64,000 bases of DNA from assembly GCA_029449245.1 (NCBI GenBank), contig JANATF010000003.1, positions 1,860,001 to 1,924,000 on the forward strand, in the 5' to 3' direction. The number at the start of each line of letters is the position of its first letter. Positions within the stretch are counted from its first letter, which is position 1. Shown here in pieces: positions 13,101 to 24,350 of this stretch. This DNA is from Mortierella alpina (lineage: Eukaryota; Mortierellomycota; Mortierellomycetes; Mortierellales; Mortierellaceae). The notes beneath the pieces were generated by a model, which was not told the DNA's origin, ran no database searches, and saw nothing but the letters and a program-made list of their open reading frames with translations. Made by a program: the position numbers and the translations under genes.

Positions 13101-15117
13101 GAGGCTGCATGCGTTCAGTTCTTTATCGAGGTGAAGCGCCATGCGCCTAGCATCATCTACATCCCACATATTGACGCCTGGTGGTCGGTCGTATCGGAGA
13201 CGGTCAAGGCCACTTTCTCAAATCTTTTGGACGATCTTAACCCGGAGGACGGCATCCTGTTCTTGGCGACGAGCGAGACACCACTGGAAGCCTTGCCCAT
13301 TCCCATCCGCAGATGGTTCCTATCGAGCCCCAAGAGCCGCATTGGCATGAGCAAACCGAGTGCCAGCAGTCGTACTCTGTTTTTTGAACCCTTGCTAAGC
13401 GACCTTGCCCGTCCGCCCACCGATTTCAAAGTTCGAAACGTAGAGCCCGCGCAACTCGAGCAGCTGAAGAAGGCACCCCCACCACAACCCCGAGTGCCGA
13501 CTACTGAAGAGAAGAAGCTTTTGAGGGAGCATGACGAGTACGTCCTTCGGGAACTCAGAATCTCACTTCGCACTGTTGTGGACGAGTTGTTCAAGGAGCG
13601 CAAATTCAAGCCGTTCTTTCGACCAGTGGAACCTGAGGAGTTTCCAGACTATTACGATATCGTCAAGAAACCCATGGACCTTACGACGGTCAGCGACAAG
13701 ATCAACGACTTTATGTACTTGGACGTCAAGGAGTTTTTGTCCGATATCGATTTGATTGCCGACAATACCCGTTTGTATAACGACATTCACGACCCGAGCA
13801 GAATTATTTATAGGGTAAGTGAAAATCCCCCCCCCCTCTCCCTCCCCCTACACGGGTTTGAGCGGTCCATGATTAGAATGGACTTGTCTCTCTAACCCTT
13901 TTTCCTCGTCTGTGCATCTTAGGCGCGCGATTTACAGGATGTCGCCCATGCCATGATTAGCAGACTCGATCCAGAGCTGATCATTGAGACTGAAAAGACA
14001 GCAGCGCGCCGCCGACAGGAGGCCAGGGCTCACCAGCGACCGCAAGGCGAGCGCATGAGTCGACGTAGACTTGGACTCGAAGCCCCCGCCGTACCTGATG
14101 ATCCAGAGATGTACCTACGAAACCGAGCTGTCATGTCCAAGCTATTGCTCGACGCCACCGTTCGTGAAGATAGCGCCGATATTTTAGTCAAGGTGGAGGG
14201 TGGTCAGACTGTGGAAGACTATGAGCAGCCATCCAACATGGCGGAGGATTTGAACGACGGTTCCAGATACCATGATGGTGAGGAAAGTGGAACGTCGCTG
14301 TCGATGCCTCCTTCGGTGGCGGCTTCGGTGGCGGCTTCAAGCATTCCTCCGACACCCACTGTTTCCGTTACACCAGGACCTTTACCTGCCTCCAGCAACC
14401 TTGAAGTTGTGTCGATGAACGGAAAGATGGACGTGGATTCGCCCAGGCAGAGCCAAGAAGGTCCCGAGGCGGCCATGAGCAATGGAGCTGAAGCGCCATC
14501 CAGCTACACGGAGGACTACGTAGATGACGGAAAGGAAGCAGCTATGAGTATCTCTCCAGCGGCGACCTCCCTTGTGGCTGCTGTCGATGCTGCTGCTGCT
14601 GCTGCTACTTCTGCTGACGTGACAGATACAAAGGAATTGACGGACGGGACTTTAACGTCTCTGGGCAAGGATGAGCACCAGCCAGTTCAGGAGGATGCAC
14701 TTGATATTCAGGAGGAGACGAAGGAGGCAGAGGATGAAGAGCCTATGGAGATAGTGTTGGAACAACACGATGTTGCTGGACTTCAAGCCGTGCTGATCCA
14801 GGATACTGAAGGTAGTTCCGTGGAAGAACTGGACCAGCTTCGGGCTGCACTTTATGAAATCATCTGGGAGCATCGTCATGAGTGGGACAAGAGCGCCATG
14901 CTTTCGGTAAGGCAGAGGGAGAGAGGCCTCATGCGCGTTATGCTGTAACTATAGTGGAGCGGCTTATCATGAGTTGCAATGATCATGCTAACTTGTAGTT
15001 TTTTCTTAATTATTTCTCTTTGGATAGGATATGCGCGAAACACTGGCCTTCATGACAGTTCTCCGCATGGAGTCTGAGCAGGGATCGGACCTGCACCCTG
15101 AACAACACTTTGATTAG
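10130..15117 (+). CDS. YTA7: ATAD2/Yta7/Abo1-type AAA+ ATPase with bromodomain
   Basis: Chromatin AAA+ ATPase of the Yta7/ATAD2 family, which handles histone H3-H4 at nucleosomes (known of the family). Exons: 10130-10147, 10239-12294, 12382-13814, 13923-14906, 15028-15117, giving 1526 aa. An 18-nt first exon (MDRDQM) precedes a basic/acidic low-complexity N-terminus with a Glu/Asp block near residues 345-375. The first AAA domain has Walker A GPPGTGKT (about 593) and Walker B IIFFDEIDG (about 653), then [20 protein letters not shown]. The second AAA domain is degenerate: GERGMGQRY replaces Walker A, as is usual in this family. The bromodomain (about 1080-1185) shows FFRPVEPEEFPDYYDIVKKPMD. 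A Ser/Glu/Ala-rich tail of about 300 residues follows. The tiny first exon is the least certain part. Confidence 0.93.
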
Positions 15118-15244
15118 AGGTTGACTTCATTTGTTGACCCATGCCTGAGGAGATCATCCACAGCCTCGTATGCTCACAGTATAAAGATCTTCATGTGCCT
15201 TCCCTCCGAACTGTGCTTTTTCGCTTATTTTATTTGTCCCCTCA

Positions 15245-16534
15245 CTATGCGTTTTTATCGAGCACATCGCCAACAGCTTGGGCGGCCATGTCCTTGCTAC
15301 TTGGTAGCAGTGGACTAGCCTCCCTCTGCTCCTCGCCGTCCTCGCTCTGCTTTGACGTTCTTTCTGCGCGTTCAATCTCGTCAGGAATAGTCTTCCAGAG
15401 CTGGACCATGCCCCGTTTTCGCAATGGCACAAAGAATGGCTTGGATGATGTCGAGTCGGCGGGTGACGAGGATGACTGCTGCTGCTGCAATGGCGTTGAG
15501 GAACTGTCTGATGGAGTAAAGGTAGTGGATGATGTTGAATTCAATGCCGAGACAAAAGGTTCTGAGGTTTGCGAGCCCTCAGACGTCGACTCTGTAGATG
15601 TTGCTGTTACCGTTGCAGCTGTAGTAGTTATTGTTGCAGCTGTTGTTGTTGTCGAGGTGGATGACAGTTGTGGTGCCACTGATGAAGCATCCGTGCCCTC
15701 GGCCTCAGATCTAGTCGTTTGCAGCTGCTGATGTGCCGCCTCCATCAACTCCTGTGCCTTTTTGGCACGCAGTTCCTCGAGGTTGTTGAATCCAGAGAAG
15801 CCGTAGTTTTTGTGGAGGACGCCTCGTTTGAAGGGCATGTGTCCTGACCGGATGAGTTCGAAATCCTTCAACCCGACACGAATGTATCCATCCTGCAATG
15901 CCTTGTCGAGGGACTCCTTGTGCTTGAAGGTCAGGAATCCATATCCAAAGTATTTTTTCGTCTCTGGGCACTATAATTCAATCGAAAAGGGTGCGTAAGT
16001 CTGTGTGTCCCATGAATGAGCTGCAGTTGTTGTTAGAACAACCCAAAAAAAGGAGCATTTTGCAGAGTGATCCGAGTCTCTTACGCGCGAGAATTGATAT
16101 TGGGTCAGAGGCCCATAGTTAGTCTTGATATGGCTGACAAACACTTGAGCATCCTCCAGGGACCGGATCTTGTCCGGGCTTCGGAAGAAGAGGCGGTAAA
16201 GATCTGGGTCGTGCTGTACAGAAGTGTCGTTTTGTGCCAAAGGGTCGTTTTTGCTGTTCGCTGCGCCTTTACTGTGGGTATTGCTGCTATTGCTCTGGGT
16301 AAACCGGCTCTTTGACTTTCGCTTACCCTCCTTCTTTGAGGAAGGTTCTAATGCTGCTGATGTGTGGGTATTGCTGTTGCTGTTGCTGCTGCTGCTACTG
16401 CCACTGCTGCTGGGCCTTGACAGCTCCGACTCGTGCCAGGTGGACATGAAGCGACGGAGGAGTGATCCTGAACACAGAGGAGTGGCGCTCTGCCTGCTTG
16501 TCTGAAGCAGGCACCTGAGCGAGGATGTGGCCAT
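15245..16534 (-). CDS. Predicted mitochondrial RRM-like RNA-binding protein
   Basis: Two exons (minus): 16534-16085 and 15970-15245, 391 aa. The N-terminus (MATSSLRCLLQTSRQS, with LRRFMSTWHES) is rich in Arg/Ser and lacks acids, as in a mitochondrial presequence. After a Ser/Asn spacer, residues about 110-195 form one RRM-like fold: LYRLFFRSPDKIRSLEDAQ, then KKYFGYGFLTF, which resembles an RNP1 strand, across the intron junction. A Thr/Ser-rich region follows, then a short basic segment FFVPLRKRGMVQLWKTIP that may be functional. I cannot assign a named family. Its stop lies 127 bp from the ATAD2-like stop (tail to tail), and its start faces CWF19L2 across 298 bp. Confidence 0.8.
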
Positions 16535-16832
16535 GGTATGCTGATGGGAGGTCCCGAAGTGCTGCTGTGTCGCTGGAGCGGAAGAGGTAATGGAATGGGA
16601 CAATTGATGCCGCCTCGGAGATCAGATCAGCTTTTTGGGCAAACAGGCCAAAGCCACCCAGCGCCGCTTTCCATTGTCAATTGCACGATTGCATTCCCTC
16701 ATTCATTCTCTCCTTCGCTCCTTCGCTCCTTCGCTCCTTCAGCATCCTCCGCCACTCTCTCTGCTTGCTCTCACCTTCCTCCGTTCTCTCTGATACTCTC
16801 GTGTCGACAGCCAGCAGCAGCCCGCCTACACC

Positions 16833-19671
16833 ATGGACTCAGCCTCACGAAGCAGCAGCACGCGCAAGTCTTCGTCCTCCTCGTCAAAGTCGCACCACCA
16901 TGACCGCCGCGATCGCGACGAGGAGGACCGCCATCGCAGCCGCCACCACCATAAGTCCTCACACTCGTCCTCAAGACATGGCAAGGATAAGCACAAATCG
17001 AAAAGTTCTAGGAGCCGCAAGGAGGGTGACCCAGAAAAGACAGAGGACAACGACGACGAAGACGACGAAGACATGTGGGTCGAAAAGACCATCTCTGGTG
17101 TGGATCCCGCACCAGTCCAGACTGAGGTTCCACAAGCCAGTTTGACAGCAGGAGGCTCTGCAGACTCTGAAACTCAGGAGCTAGACGTGGAGATGGCTAC
17201 GGACAGTGGCCCCAAGCGCGACTCTTGGATGATGGATGACGGTGGCATGGATTTTGGACTGATGGGTGCACTGAAGGTCAAAAAGCCCAAAGTCGAAAAA
17301 CCCGATCCTGAGAAGGTAATACTCTGTCACAGCACGGATGGAACAAATGCAGTACTTTATCAGTTGTCATTGACACTCTTGTGCTATTTTTTTATGGATT
17401 TGTAGCTTCATGTCAGCAGTCGGGAACTTAATGTTCATCTCAAGGCAGGTCTACACGTGGACCAATACCCTGTAAATGGTATGAGCTTGGCTTTACATCA
17501 TTTGTAGCTCTCGCACCGCGTGAAGCAGTTGCCAATACGCAAAGATCCTGACCATGCTATTCGGCCCCTTACGCAAATTAGAAAAACCTTCGTTCACCTT
17601 TGGTGATGCTGGTTCGTCTTGGAGAATGACGAAACTAAAGCGTGTCATGGAAACAGCAGCAGAGGAAGGTGTGGCGCCCGAAGTCATTGGCGTGGAGCGT
17701 TATGGGGTAAGGATCGCACCCACTTTATTGATGCCTTACAGAATAATATGCCTGCTGATGCTGACACGCCTCTGTGTTTGGGCGATTGATTAATGGCAGT
17801 CGATAGAAAAGTACAAGGAGGCATTGGAAGAGCGCAAGGAGCTGGACAGGAGGATGTCAAAGAAGAGAGATCGGCGGGATGATCGGCGGGACGATCGGCG
17901 GGATGATAGTAGGGATAGCCGTGACAGCAGAGGCAACAAAGGTGGTGACCGACGCCATGACAGGGACGAGGATGACTATGGCCGGAGCAGGAACGATCGA
18001 CCTTCAAAGAGCGGTCGCCACTCAGAGTTCAGCTCTGCAGCATCATCGCCATTTCAAAGACCCATGGATGAACAGGAACGATTTGAGAAGGAGCTCGCCC
18101 GACGAAACAAGGAAAAAGAGAGAGAGAAAGAACAGGAACGGCGATACACACCAATCCCTTCGCCTTTTGCTACTCATGTATCGTCACCCATCCCAAGCCA
18201 TTCCTCAGAGCCCGTCTTAACACCAGATCAGCTCAATAAGCTGAAGGCAAAGTCCATGCGCGCAAAAATGATGGGATTGCCTGATGCCGAGGAATTGGAA
18301 AAGGAGTACGAGCACGCACAAAAGGCTGCAGCGGAGGCAGCCTCACGACCACAAACCGTGGACACACAGTCGCAACAGAGATTGGTGGTGGTCCAGACCA
18401 TGGGACGGTCAAGTGGATCATCATCGCCTTCGCCCCTCGGACCAGGGAATAGCAAGACACCTGGAAAGAACAAAAAAGAAATCACTCATGATGAGCAAGG
18501 GAACAGGACTGCCTACCAAGGAGAAGAAGCCGAGCTGGATCTACACGAGCTGGTCAGGCGTGAGAAGATGGGACTGGAAGAAGGCATGGACCAGGAACTG
18601 GCTAGAAGGATTACTCGAGATGCTGTTTTCAGAGTGAGTGAAACACGCTGCGCCCACCTGCACCTGTGCCTCAATGTTGCTTAAGTTGCAATCTAAACAG
18701 TGTACCACTATTTCTCTTTGAATGCTAGGATGATAATGACTACATGGATGACAACGCTGACAGGATTGCAAGGACTGTGAAAAAGACTGACGCTCAGCTC
18801 AAGAGTAGCGCCATACACGACCACCGCAAGACACAGTCGGCGCTTGACAAATGTGCCCTGTGCTTCAAGGACGAGGGCAGGACCCCTCCTGCCGTTGCAG
18901 TGGTGTCGATGGGCACACGCGTGTACCTAGGCTTACCTCAGAACAAGGAATTTCTTCCGGGTCACTGCATAATTGTCCCCATCCAGCATGTCACCTCGAC
19001 GCTAGAGTGCGACGATGATGCTTGGGATGAGATCCGGAACTTTATGAAGTGTTTGATTCAGATGAATGCTGCCGAGGACAAGGCTGTCATCTTTTCAGAG
19101 ACAGTGATTAACCTCAAGTGGCAGAAGCACAGTGTCATTGAGTGCATTCCTATCCCATGGGATGCTGGTCAGACAGCGCCTGGATACTTCAAGGCAAGTT
19201 TTTATTTTATTTTATTTTCTTACTTTCTTTCCTATTGCCTTTCATGCTATTGTTTTTTATTCATGTCACCCGAGCGCTCCTTCTAATCCTCGCCGGTGAT
19301 ATACCTCTAACATCAAACAGGAGGCCATTTTGAGCGCGGATGAGGAGTGGTCACAGCACAAGAAACTAATCGAGACGGACACCAAGCTCGCTGGCAACGG
19401 AGGCTTCCGTAAGCGACTTACGAGCAAGATGCCATTCTTCCACGTTTGGTTTGGATCTCCGGACCGAGGCTATGGTCATGTCATTGAAAACGCGGACATG
19501 TTTGAAGAGTATTTTGTAAAGGAAGTCTTGGCTTCGATATGCGAAATGGACTCGAGCCAATGGTCTCGGAGGAACCAAAAGCGCATCCCACTAGCAGATA
19601 ACTCTAGGCGCGTCGAGGCATTTAAAAAGGGCTGGCAGGCTTGGGATTGGACTCAGACCCTAGAAAAATAA
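16833..19671 (+). CDS. CWF19L2: CWF19-like protein 2, spliceosome/lariat-associated factor
   Basis: Homologue of CWF19L2/Cwf19, a factor of late spliceosomes linked to lariat turnover. Exons: 16833-17315, 17406-17478, 17582-17706, 17800-18633, 18729-19193, 19321-19671; 776 aa. The N-terminus is an Arg/Ser/His/Lys-rich nuclear-type region. FTFGDAGSSWRMTKLKRV begins the conserved part. Near the C-terminus the CwfJ_C_1 domain shows CALCFKDEGRTPPAVAV and the HIT-like GHCIIVPIQHV; the CwfJ_C_2 domain shows MPFFHVWFG and GYGHVIEN. A 12-bp repeat encodes RRDDRRDDRRDD near 17873-17908. Intron 5 has a GCAAGT donor after YFK. The acceptor of exon 3 (AG at 17580-17581) was chosen because the more obvious AG at 17507 leads to stops in every frame. 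Confidence 0.9.
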
Positions 19672-19902
19672 GGGATACTAAAACCAATATCACCATCCTT
19701 TATGCATTTTTTGGTCATGCTGGAGCCAGTAGGAGTTAGGGAAACGGCTCGGTTCTGGTATGAACATTTTTTTTACTTGCTCACTTACTTACTTACTTCA
19801 ATGATCTGAGCGGTGTTCAGGCCCTGAAGGTCTAGAACCAACAGCAACATTGTCAACCCTTCTTGCAAGGCCCCAGGTGCATTCGAACCTTGACGACAGT
19901 CC

Positions 19903-20422
19903 TTAACGACAGTCTTCTGAGCAGAACCCAAGCACATGGGAACAGTCAGGACCCGCGTCCTCAACGGCGACGACCACGACTAGTGCTGTAAGAGGCAGGT
20001 GAACCAGGAGTTGTCTCCGACATACGGGTCGAGAACGAGATGTTGCCATGGGTGTGAGGTAGCAAAGAATACCGTTGTGAACGAGAACGGTTGCAGCAAT
20101 AGTTATATGGGCCGAATGAGGTATTGAAGGTGTTGAACGAAGCATTGAAGGTGTTGAACGAAGCATTGAAGGTGTTGAACGAAGCATTGAAGGTGTCGCC
20201 GCTGAGAATCAAAAGTCAGTAAAATGAATACAAGTAATTGCACACACAGACACACAAGTGGCGAGATGATGCTGAGGGGTGCTCTCTAGCCTTACCAGGA
20301 ACGGAGCGTCGCTTGTGCTTGTGATCTTGGTGAGGAACTCGCGTTTCACCATCGTTTGGACTGGCGACTGGACTAGGTCCGATGTCGCTGAGTGGATAGA
20401 TGGAACCGATATTCACTAGCAT
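19903..20422 (-). CDS. Small unrecognised protein with a 7-residue tandem repeat
   Basis: Candidate two-exon gene (minus): 20422-20296 and 20201-19903, 141 aa, not recognised. Exon 1 is compositionally protein-like (MLVNIGSIYPLSDIGPSPVA, then a basic HKHKRRSVP) and ends at a good GTAAGG donor. The acceptor TTCTCAG puts exon 2 in the frame reading STPSMLR repeats and ends at 19903. The alternative frame of the same exon reads NTFNASF repeats and ends in a basic SRGRRR at 19961; it looks at least as natural but cannot be reached from exon 1 with the splice sites I see. Either the junction is elsewhere or one frame is non-coding. Treat the C-terminus as unresolved. Confidence 0.4.
20121..20195. 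repeat. 21-bp tandem repeat (about 3.5 copies)
   Basis: The unit GTTGAACGAAGCATTGAAGGT is present three times in identical form after one partial copy. Because 21 is a multiple of three, each unit adds seven codons in any frame; on the minus strand it encodes STPSMLR or NTFNASF inside the small gene. Confidence 0.9.
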
Positions 20423-21814
20423 TGTAGACGCGTCCAATCATACGAACTAGAGATATCAAACTGGATGAAAAAAAGCCTAGCGCTAGCAGAAGCCCTCCAT
20501 CTCCCGCCAAAAAAAAAAAAAAAAAAGAGAACGCCGCTCTGAACAGGATGTGTGAGACGTAGAGTGTGCCAGGGCAAGGTAGAGCAGATGGTGCGGAATA
20601 CGTAGAATCTCCTAGATGCCGACGAGAATAGCAGCAGACATCATTTGCTCAGACGAGAGAGCGTAAATTGTGAGAGAAGGTTTTTTGCTTTAATTTTACT
20701 AACATGCAGATGCCCGTGATGCATGGTTGTATGAATACAAAGGGGAGCAGCATTGCATTGACGTAAGGTACAAAAAGACGGCAGATGGGGGCTGCACTTG
20801 CAGCCGAACGGCAATGTACATGTTGGTCTTGTTGTATTTTTGACCTGCCGCAGGGCACAGGCACTGTAATTTCCTTTGGCCAGCGAGTGAGACACATAGG
20901 CGCCGGAGCTTCAATGGCCGCTCAGATCACCATGTCTCACAGAGCATGCCGCGGACAGCAGCAGTGCACAATGCGCAGACTGGCGCCTGATGCTGGCAGC
21001 CGCGGCCCCCCTGGCAGTCTCGTGCATGCTCCTGTGCTCTTGTACGACGCTGCTGCCTGTTGCGTCCAGTTGTGTCCAGTTGTGTCCATGTAGCCATGGA
21101 CGTGCTCTCAAGGCTGCGTCTAATTCTGGGGTACTGAACTGCCGTCCTTGCAGAGAGAACTGAGAGTGCATCTCAATGCCCAAAAGGCTCACACACACCC
21201 CCCGCACGCATCAAGTGCTCGAACGTAGACCAGCGGCAAGACAGCGCAAGGCAGACGCTGCAGGCAGGCCCGCCTGCACTCTGGCTGGACAAGTACATCT
21301 GCCGCTTTGCGCCCCTCGTCCCCTAGTCCCCTAGAAGAGGGTTGCTAGTGTCCTTTTTTTTTTTTAAAAAATAATGTCTTGTTGCCCTATCTTTTTTTTT
21401 CTCCCACTCTTCTTTCTTTCTGCAGCCCTCACTATCTCTCCATCTCTCTCGTTCTCGCTTTGTCGTCTCCTCATCCTATATCTTCTCTCTTTCTCTCTCT
21501 CTTTCTCTTTCCAGATCAGCCATCAGCCCAGTCTCCTTTCTCCATTCACCACATTCCCTTCCCATTTCAACACCTGTCGAATATTCCTCCGTTGAGCCGC
21601 ACACTAGTTGTAGCTCACTTGGTTTATTTGTTTGTTTCTCGGATGGCTGTAACGGCCAGATAGCGCCTTGTCCCATCCCCCATCCCTATCCCTATCCCTT
21701 TTTTTTCTTCTTTCTTCACCCACTGTCCCTACAACAAACAAGCCCACGAGCCCATACTTCTTCAAGCCTTTATCGGGGGGCCAAGAAAAAGCAACCCCCC
21801 CGCGCACTTGAACC
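20423..21814. promoter_or_regulatory. 1.4-kb intergenic region, upstream of the orphan 7TM gene
   Basis: It lies between two start codons. It holds an A-run at 20510-20526, short repeats of GTTGTGTCCA near 21060-21090, and a strongly pyrimidine-rich tract at about 21390-21560 before the 7TM gene. The ORFs here are short and have no protein-like composition. I see no RNA gene. Confidence 0.45.
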
Positions 21815-22813
21815 ATGGAGAACTTTGACGAGCCCACAAGGTTGCACACGCCCGATGCCGGCGAGTCTATCTCGCTCTTCGTTTCACTGGCATGCATCTC
21901 TCTCATGTCGCTGCTCTTTGGCCGCAAGACCGCCGGCACAAAGCTCACCTCACTCAACTATGCGCGCAGTCTCGTCGTCGGTCTCTACATCTGCTCATGG
22001 CTGTTCTCGCTCATGGCAGCGATGCTCGTTCAAACCAACAACTTCAACCTCCTCTCATGTCAGCTCTCTATCTTCACCTGCATCGTCCTCTACGCCGCCT
22101 CGAAAGTGATTATCTACCTCTTTCTCACGGAGCGAGTCCACGTCGTGACGGCGGTCGGTGTCACCCGCTGGAACTGCCGGATGTACAAATTCAACCTGTT
22201 TCTGGTGACGCCTTACATGATCATCTTTATCTTGGCGATTGTCTATCGGGTCGCGAGGATAGACGACAAGGGCCAGTGTGAGATTGGTCTGCTCAGGCCC
22301 GCAGCCATCCCTTTTATGGTGTACGACATTTTAATCTCCAGCTGGTTGACGGCCTTGTTTGTCCATGCTCTCATCTCCTCCACTTCGTTGCTTCAAGGTC
22401 CGACCAAGAGTAAACTTCGGGCGGTAGCCCGCAGGACCCTCCAGGGCTCTCTCTTTGCCTTGGTCCTGTCCTGTGCCAACATTTCAACGTTGGTTTACTT
22501 TGAGGGTCATGAGCGCGGGTTGATCTGTCTAGCAACCTGTACAATTGACGTCACCTTGAATGCCATGGCCATCCATTGGGTCACCTCGAGAGGTGGATCC
22601 AACCGGAAAGAGAATCTCCACCAGCAAGAACAATGGTCCTCCAGAGAGGCGGGACATTTTGGGATGCACGGAATGGACAAGCAGGTCGCCCCTGTCGAGT
22701 CCCACATCTCGGTCTCTATCGAATCCTATGTGGAAGAGTATCACCAGCTGCATTACGGGAAAAATAAGGCCCAAAGCACGAATGCCCCGTCTTCCCCGAC
22801 CTATTTTGACTGA
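21815..22813 (+). CDS. Orphan seven-transmembrane protein (possible receptor)
   Basis: Intronless, 332 aa. Seven hydrophobic segments can be marked: SISLFVSLACISLMSLLF, LVVGLYICSWLFSLMAAMLV, LSIFTCIVLYAASKVIIYLF, FLVTPYMIIFILAIVYRV, FMVYDILISSWLTALFVHAL, SLFALVLSCANISTLVYF and LICLATCTIDVTLNAMAIHW. The short N-terminus has no clear signal peptide. The loop between segments 5 and 6 is basic (KSKLRAVARR). The polar C-terminal tail (about 70 residues) is rich in His/Gln/Ser/Glu. This is the shape of a 7TM receptor, but I recognise no class motif (no DRY or NPxxY) and no named family. The ATG at 21815 follows a pyrimidine-rich leader. Confidence 0.85.
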   Translation: MENFDEPTRLHTPDAGESISLFVSLACISLMSLLFGRKTAGTKLTSLNYARSLVVGLYICSWLFSLMAAMLVQTNNFNLLSCQLSIFTCIVLYAASKVIIYLFLTERVHVVTAVGVTRWNCRMYKFNLFLVTPYMIIFILAIVYRVARIDDKGQCEIGLLRPAAIPFMVYDILISSWLTALFVHALISSTSLLQGPTKSKLRAVARRTLQGSLFALVLSCANISTLVYFEGHERGLICLATCTIDVTLNAMAIHWVTSRGGSNRKENLHQQEQWSSREAGHFGMHGMDKQVAPVESHISVSIESYVEEYHQLHYGKNKAQSTNAPSSPTYFD

Positions 22814-22929
22814 GTCAGTGGTAATTAGTTTGAACTGGACGTCTTTCCCCAGTCTTGTTTTTCAGTGTTCGTTTTTTTGAACGACTTTCCTTGAGAAAAA
22901 AATAAAGAATTGTATTTGTAATTGAGGGT

Positions 22930-24350
22930 CGGATCGCACACCTATCATGGCGTTTCTCGTTTCTCGGGGCATCGGCCGCGGCGACCGCGGTCTCGGGTGC
23001 TCCTGTGCGGTTGGCAGCAATCATCTTTTGAGCGGCCAATTGCCAAGCTGGGATGAACGCTTTTTGGTGTTCAGAAAAAAAAAATTAATCTAGGGTCGGC
23101 TTGCGCTTCAGCAGCGAAGGAGGAGGGACCGCTGTTGTTGCTGTTGCTGTTGCTTTTGTTGTGTGCGGTCGAGACCGATGAAGAGCCAACCACCGAGGCG
23201 TAAGAGGAGAGCTCCATGGTGAAAAACCAGATGAGTGACCAGCACCACCACCACCACCAACAACACCAACGACAGGTGCTCCAGGAGTACGACGGTTCAA
23301 GAGTAAACTCTTGTGCGACTTGATCTCTGTTCTTTTCAATTAACTGCGAGTCCAAAAACAGGGGAGAGGAAAGGGCCTACAACGATACGCGTGAATGGAG
23401 AACAGATGGAATACGGGGGGTGGTGGTTGTGGAAAGGGGGGTATCATTATACTGGTGCAAGCAAGTTCCATCATTGTGTGTGTGTCTGTCTGTCTGTCTT
23501 TCTTTCTGTCTGTTTCATTCACCTTGGGAATCATGGTCTTGATGGTATCAATATTGGACTTGAGTCCAGCCAGCGCTCCTGTTCACGCTTATCATCGTTC
23601 GTCTTGATCCCCCTCCAAGACTCCCGTCATGCCCTCAAGCGATTCTTTCACATGTACCGCTTGTTCCTCGACCTCTTTGGCAACAAACGTCGTTTGACTG
23701 TTGAACATCTGCAAGACTCTTTCCAATCTCTTCTAAACTGTTCCTCCAGATTCTTTCAGATCCTCTTGCTATATGGCCATTGCAGGTTTGGGCAAAAAGA
23801 GCTGGACACTTTATGGCAACTACCCATAGAGCCTTTTTCTTTCTTTCTTAAACTAGACTACCACAGTGGGTGGTCATGATAGTCTAGAGGTACCTTTTCT
23901 CTTGTGCAAAGGACAAAAAAAAAGATGCGAGAGAGCAACGGATGGTAGTAAGTTTCAACTAGCGTGAAAATGAAAAAGCTCTCTTATACCTTTGCCATGA
24001 ATGATTCCACCTGCCACCACGGCTGAAATGAACAGATCCTTCCATTCGTACTTTGTTGACGAGGGCAGTGGTGGTGATCGGGGCCAACATGGCATCATTG
24101 TATAGTGTGCTGGTACTCCCGGTTCTAATGCTGCTGCTGTTGTTGTTGCTGTTGCTGTTGCTGTTGCTGTTGTGAAAGTCGTACCGTTGGCTCTTGCCAT
24201 GGGCTTCCTCAATCTCCTGCGTCGTCAATCCTTTGGACTCTAAAAAGGCCTCCTACTTGCCCAGGGACGAAGCCTGGACAGTCAGGGTCCTGCAGGAACT
24301 TGACCGCAGATACTAGAATGTCCTCCCATACGCGAGTCAAATGGTAATGC
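22930..24350 (-). pseudogene. PEX14: Decayed PEX14 (peroxisomal docking protein) pseudogene
   Basis: Pieces of Pex14 lie in the right order on the minus strand but in different frames. About 24320-24240: EDILVSAVKFLQDP, then after a frameshift VQASSLGK, an in-frame TAG, and AFLESKGLTTQEIEEA, the conserved Pex14 N-terminal domain. A (NS)n stretch follows near 24130-24175. About 24050: YEWKDLFISAVVAGG, the membrane-proximal segment, again shifted. About 23745-23530, in at least three frames: LEEIGKSLADVQ, FVAKEVEEQAVHVKESLEG, KTNDDKREQE and GLKSNIDTIKTMIPK, the coiled coil. About 23340-23280: LIEKNRDQ then KSLLLNRRTPGAP. About 23060-23035: IPAWQLAAQ. Single-base shifts inside coding blocks cannot be introns. 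I infer a dead copy; an intact paralogue is presumably elsewhere. The ends are approximate. Confidence 0.8.
23475..23514. repeat. TG/TCTG microsatellite
   Basis: A run of TG followed by TCTG and TTTC units lies inside the PEX14 pseudogene, where it interrupts the coiled-coil remnant after the IKTMIPK segment. It is consistent with unconstrained sequence. Confidence 0.85.

Noticed and set aside
17508-17604. Alternative exon 3 of CWF19L2 beginning at the TTTGTAG acceptor at 17507
   Set aside because: Each frame from that site meets a stop or leaves the conserved FTFGDAGSSW frame; the later acceptor at 17581 restores the family sequence with the right phase.
20785-21093. Plus-strand ORF of 102 codons rich in Cys and Ala
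   Set aside because: Isolated, no homologous pattern, no splice partners; the opposite strand is open too.
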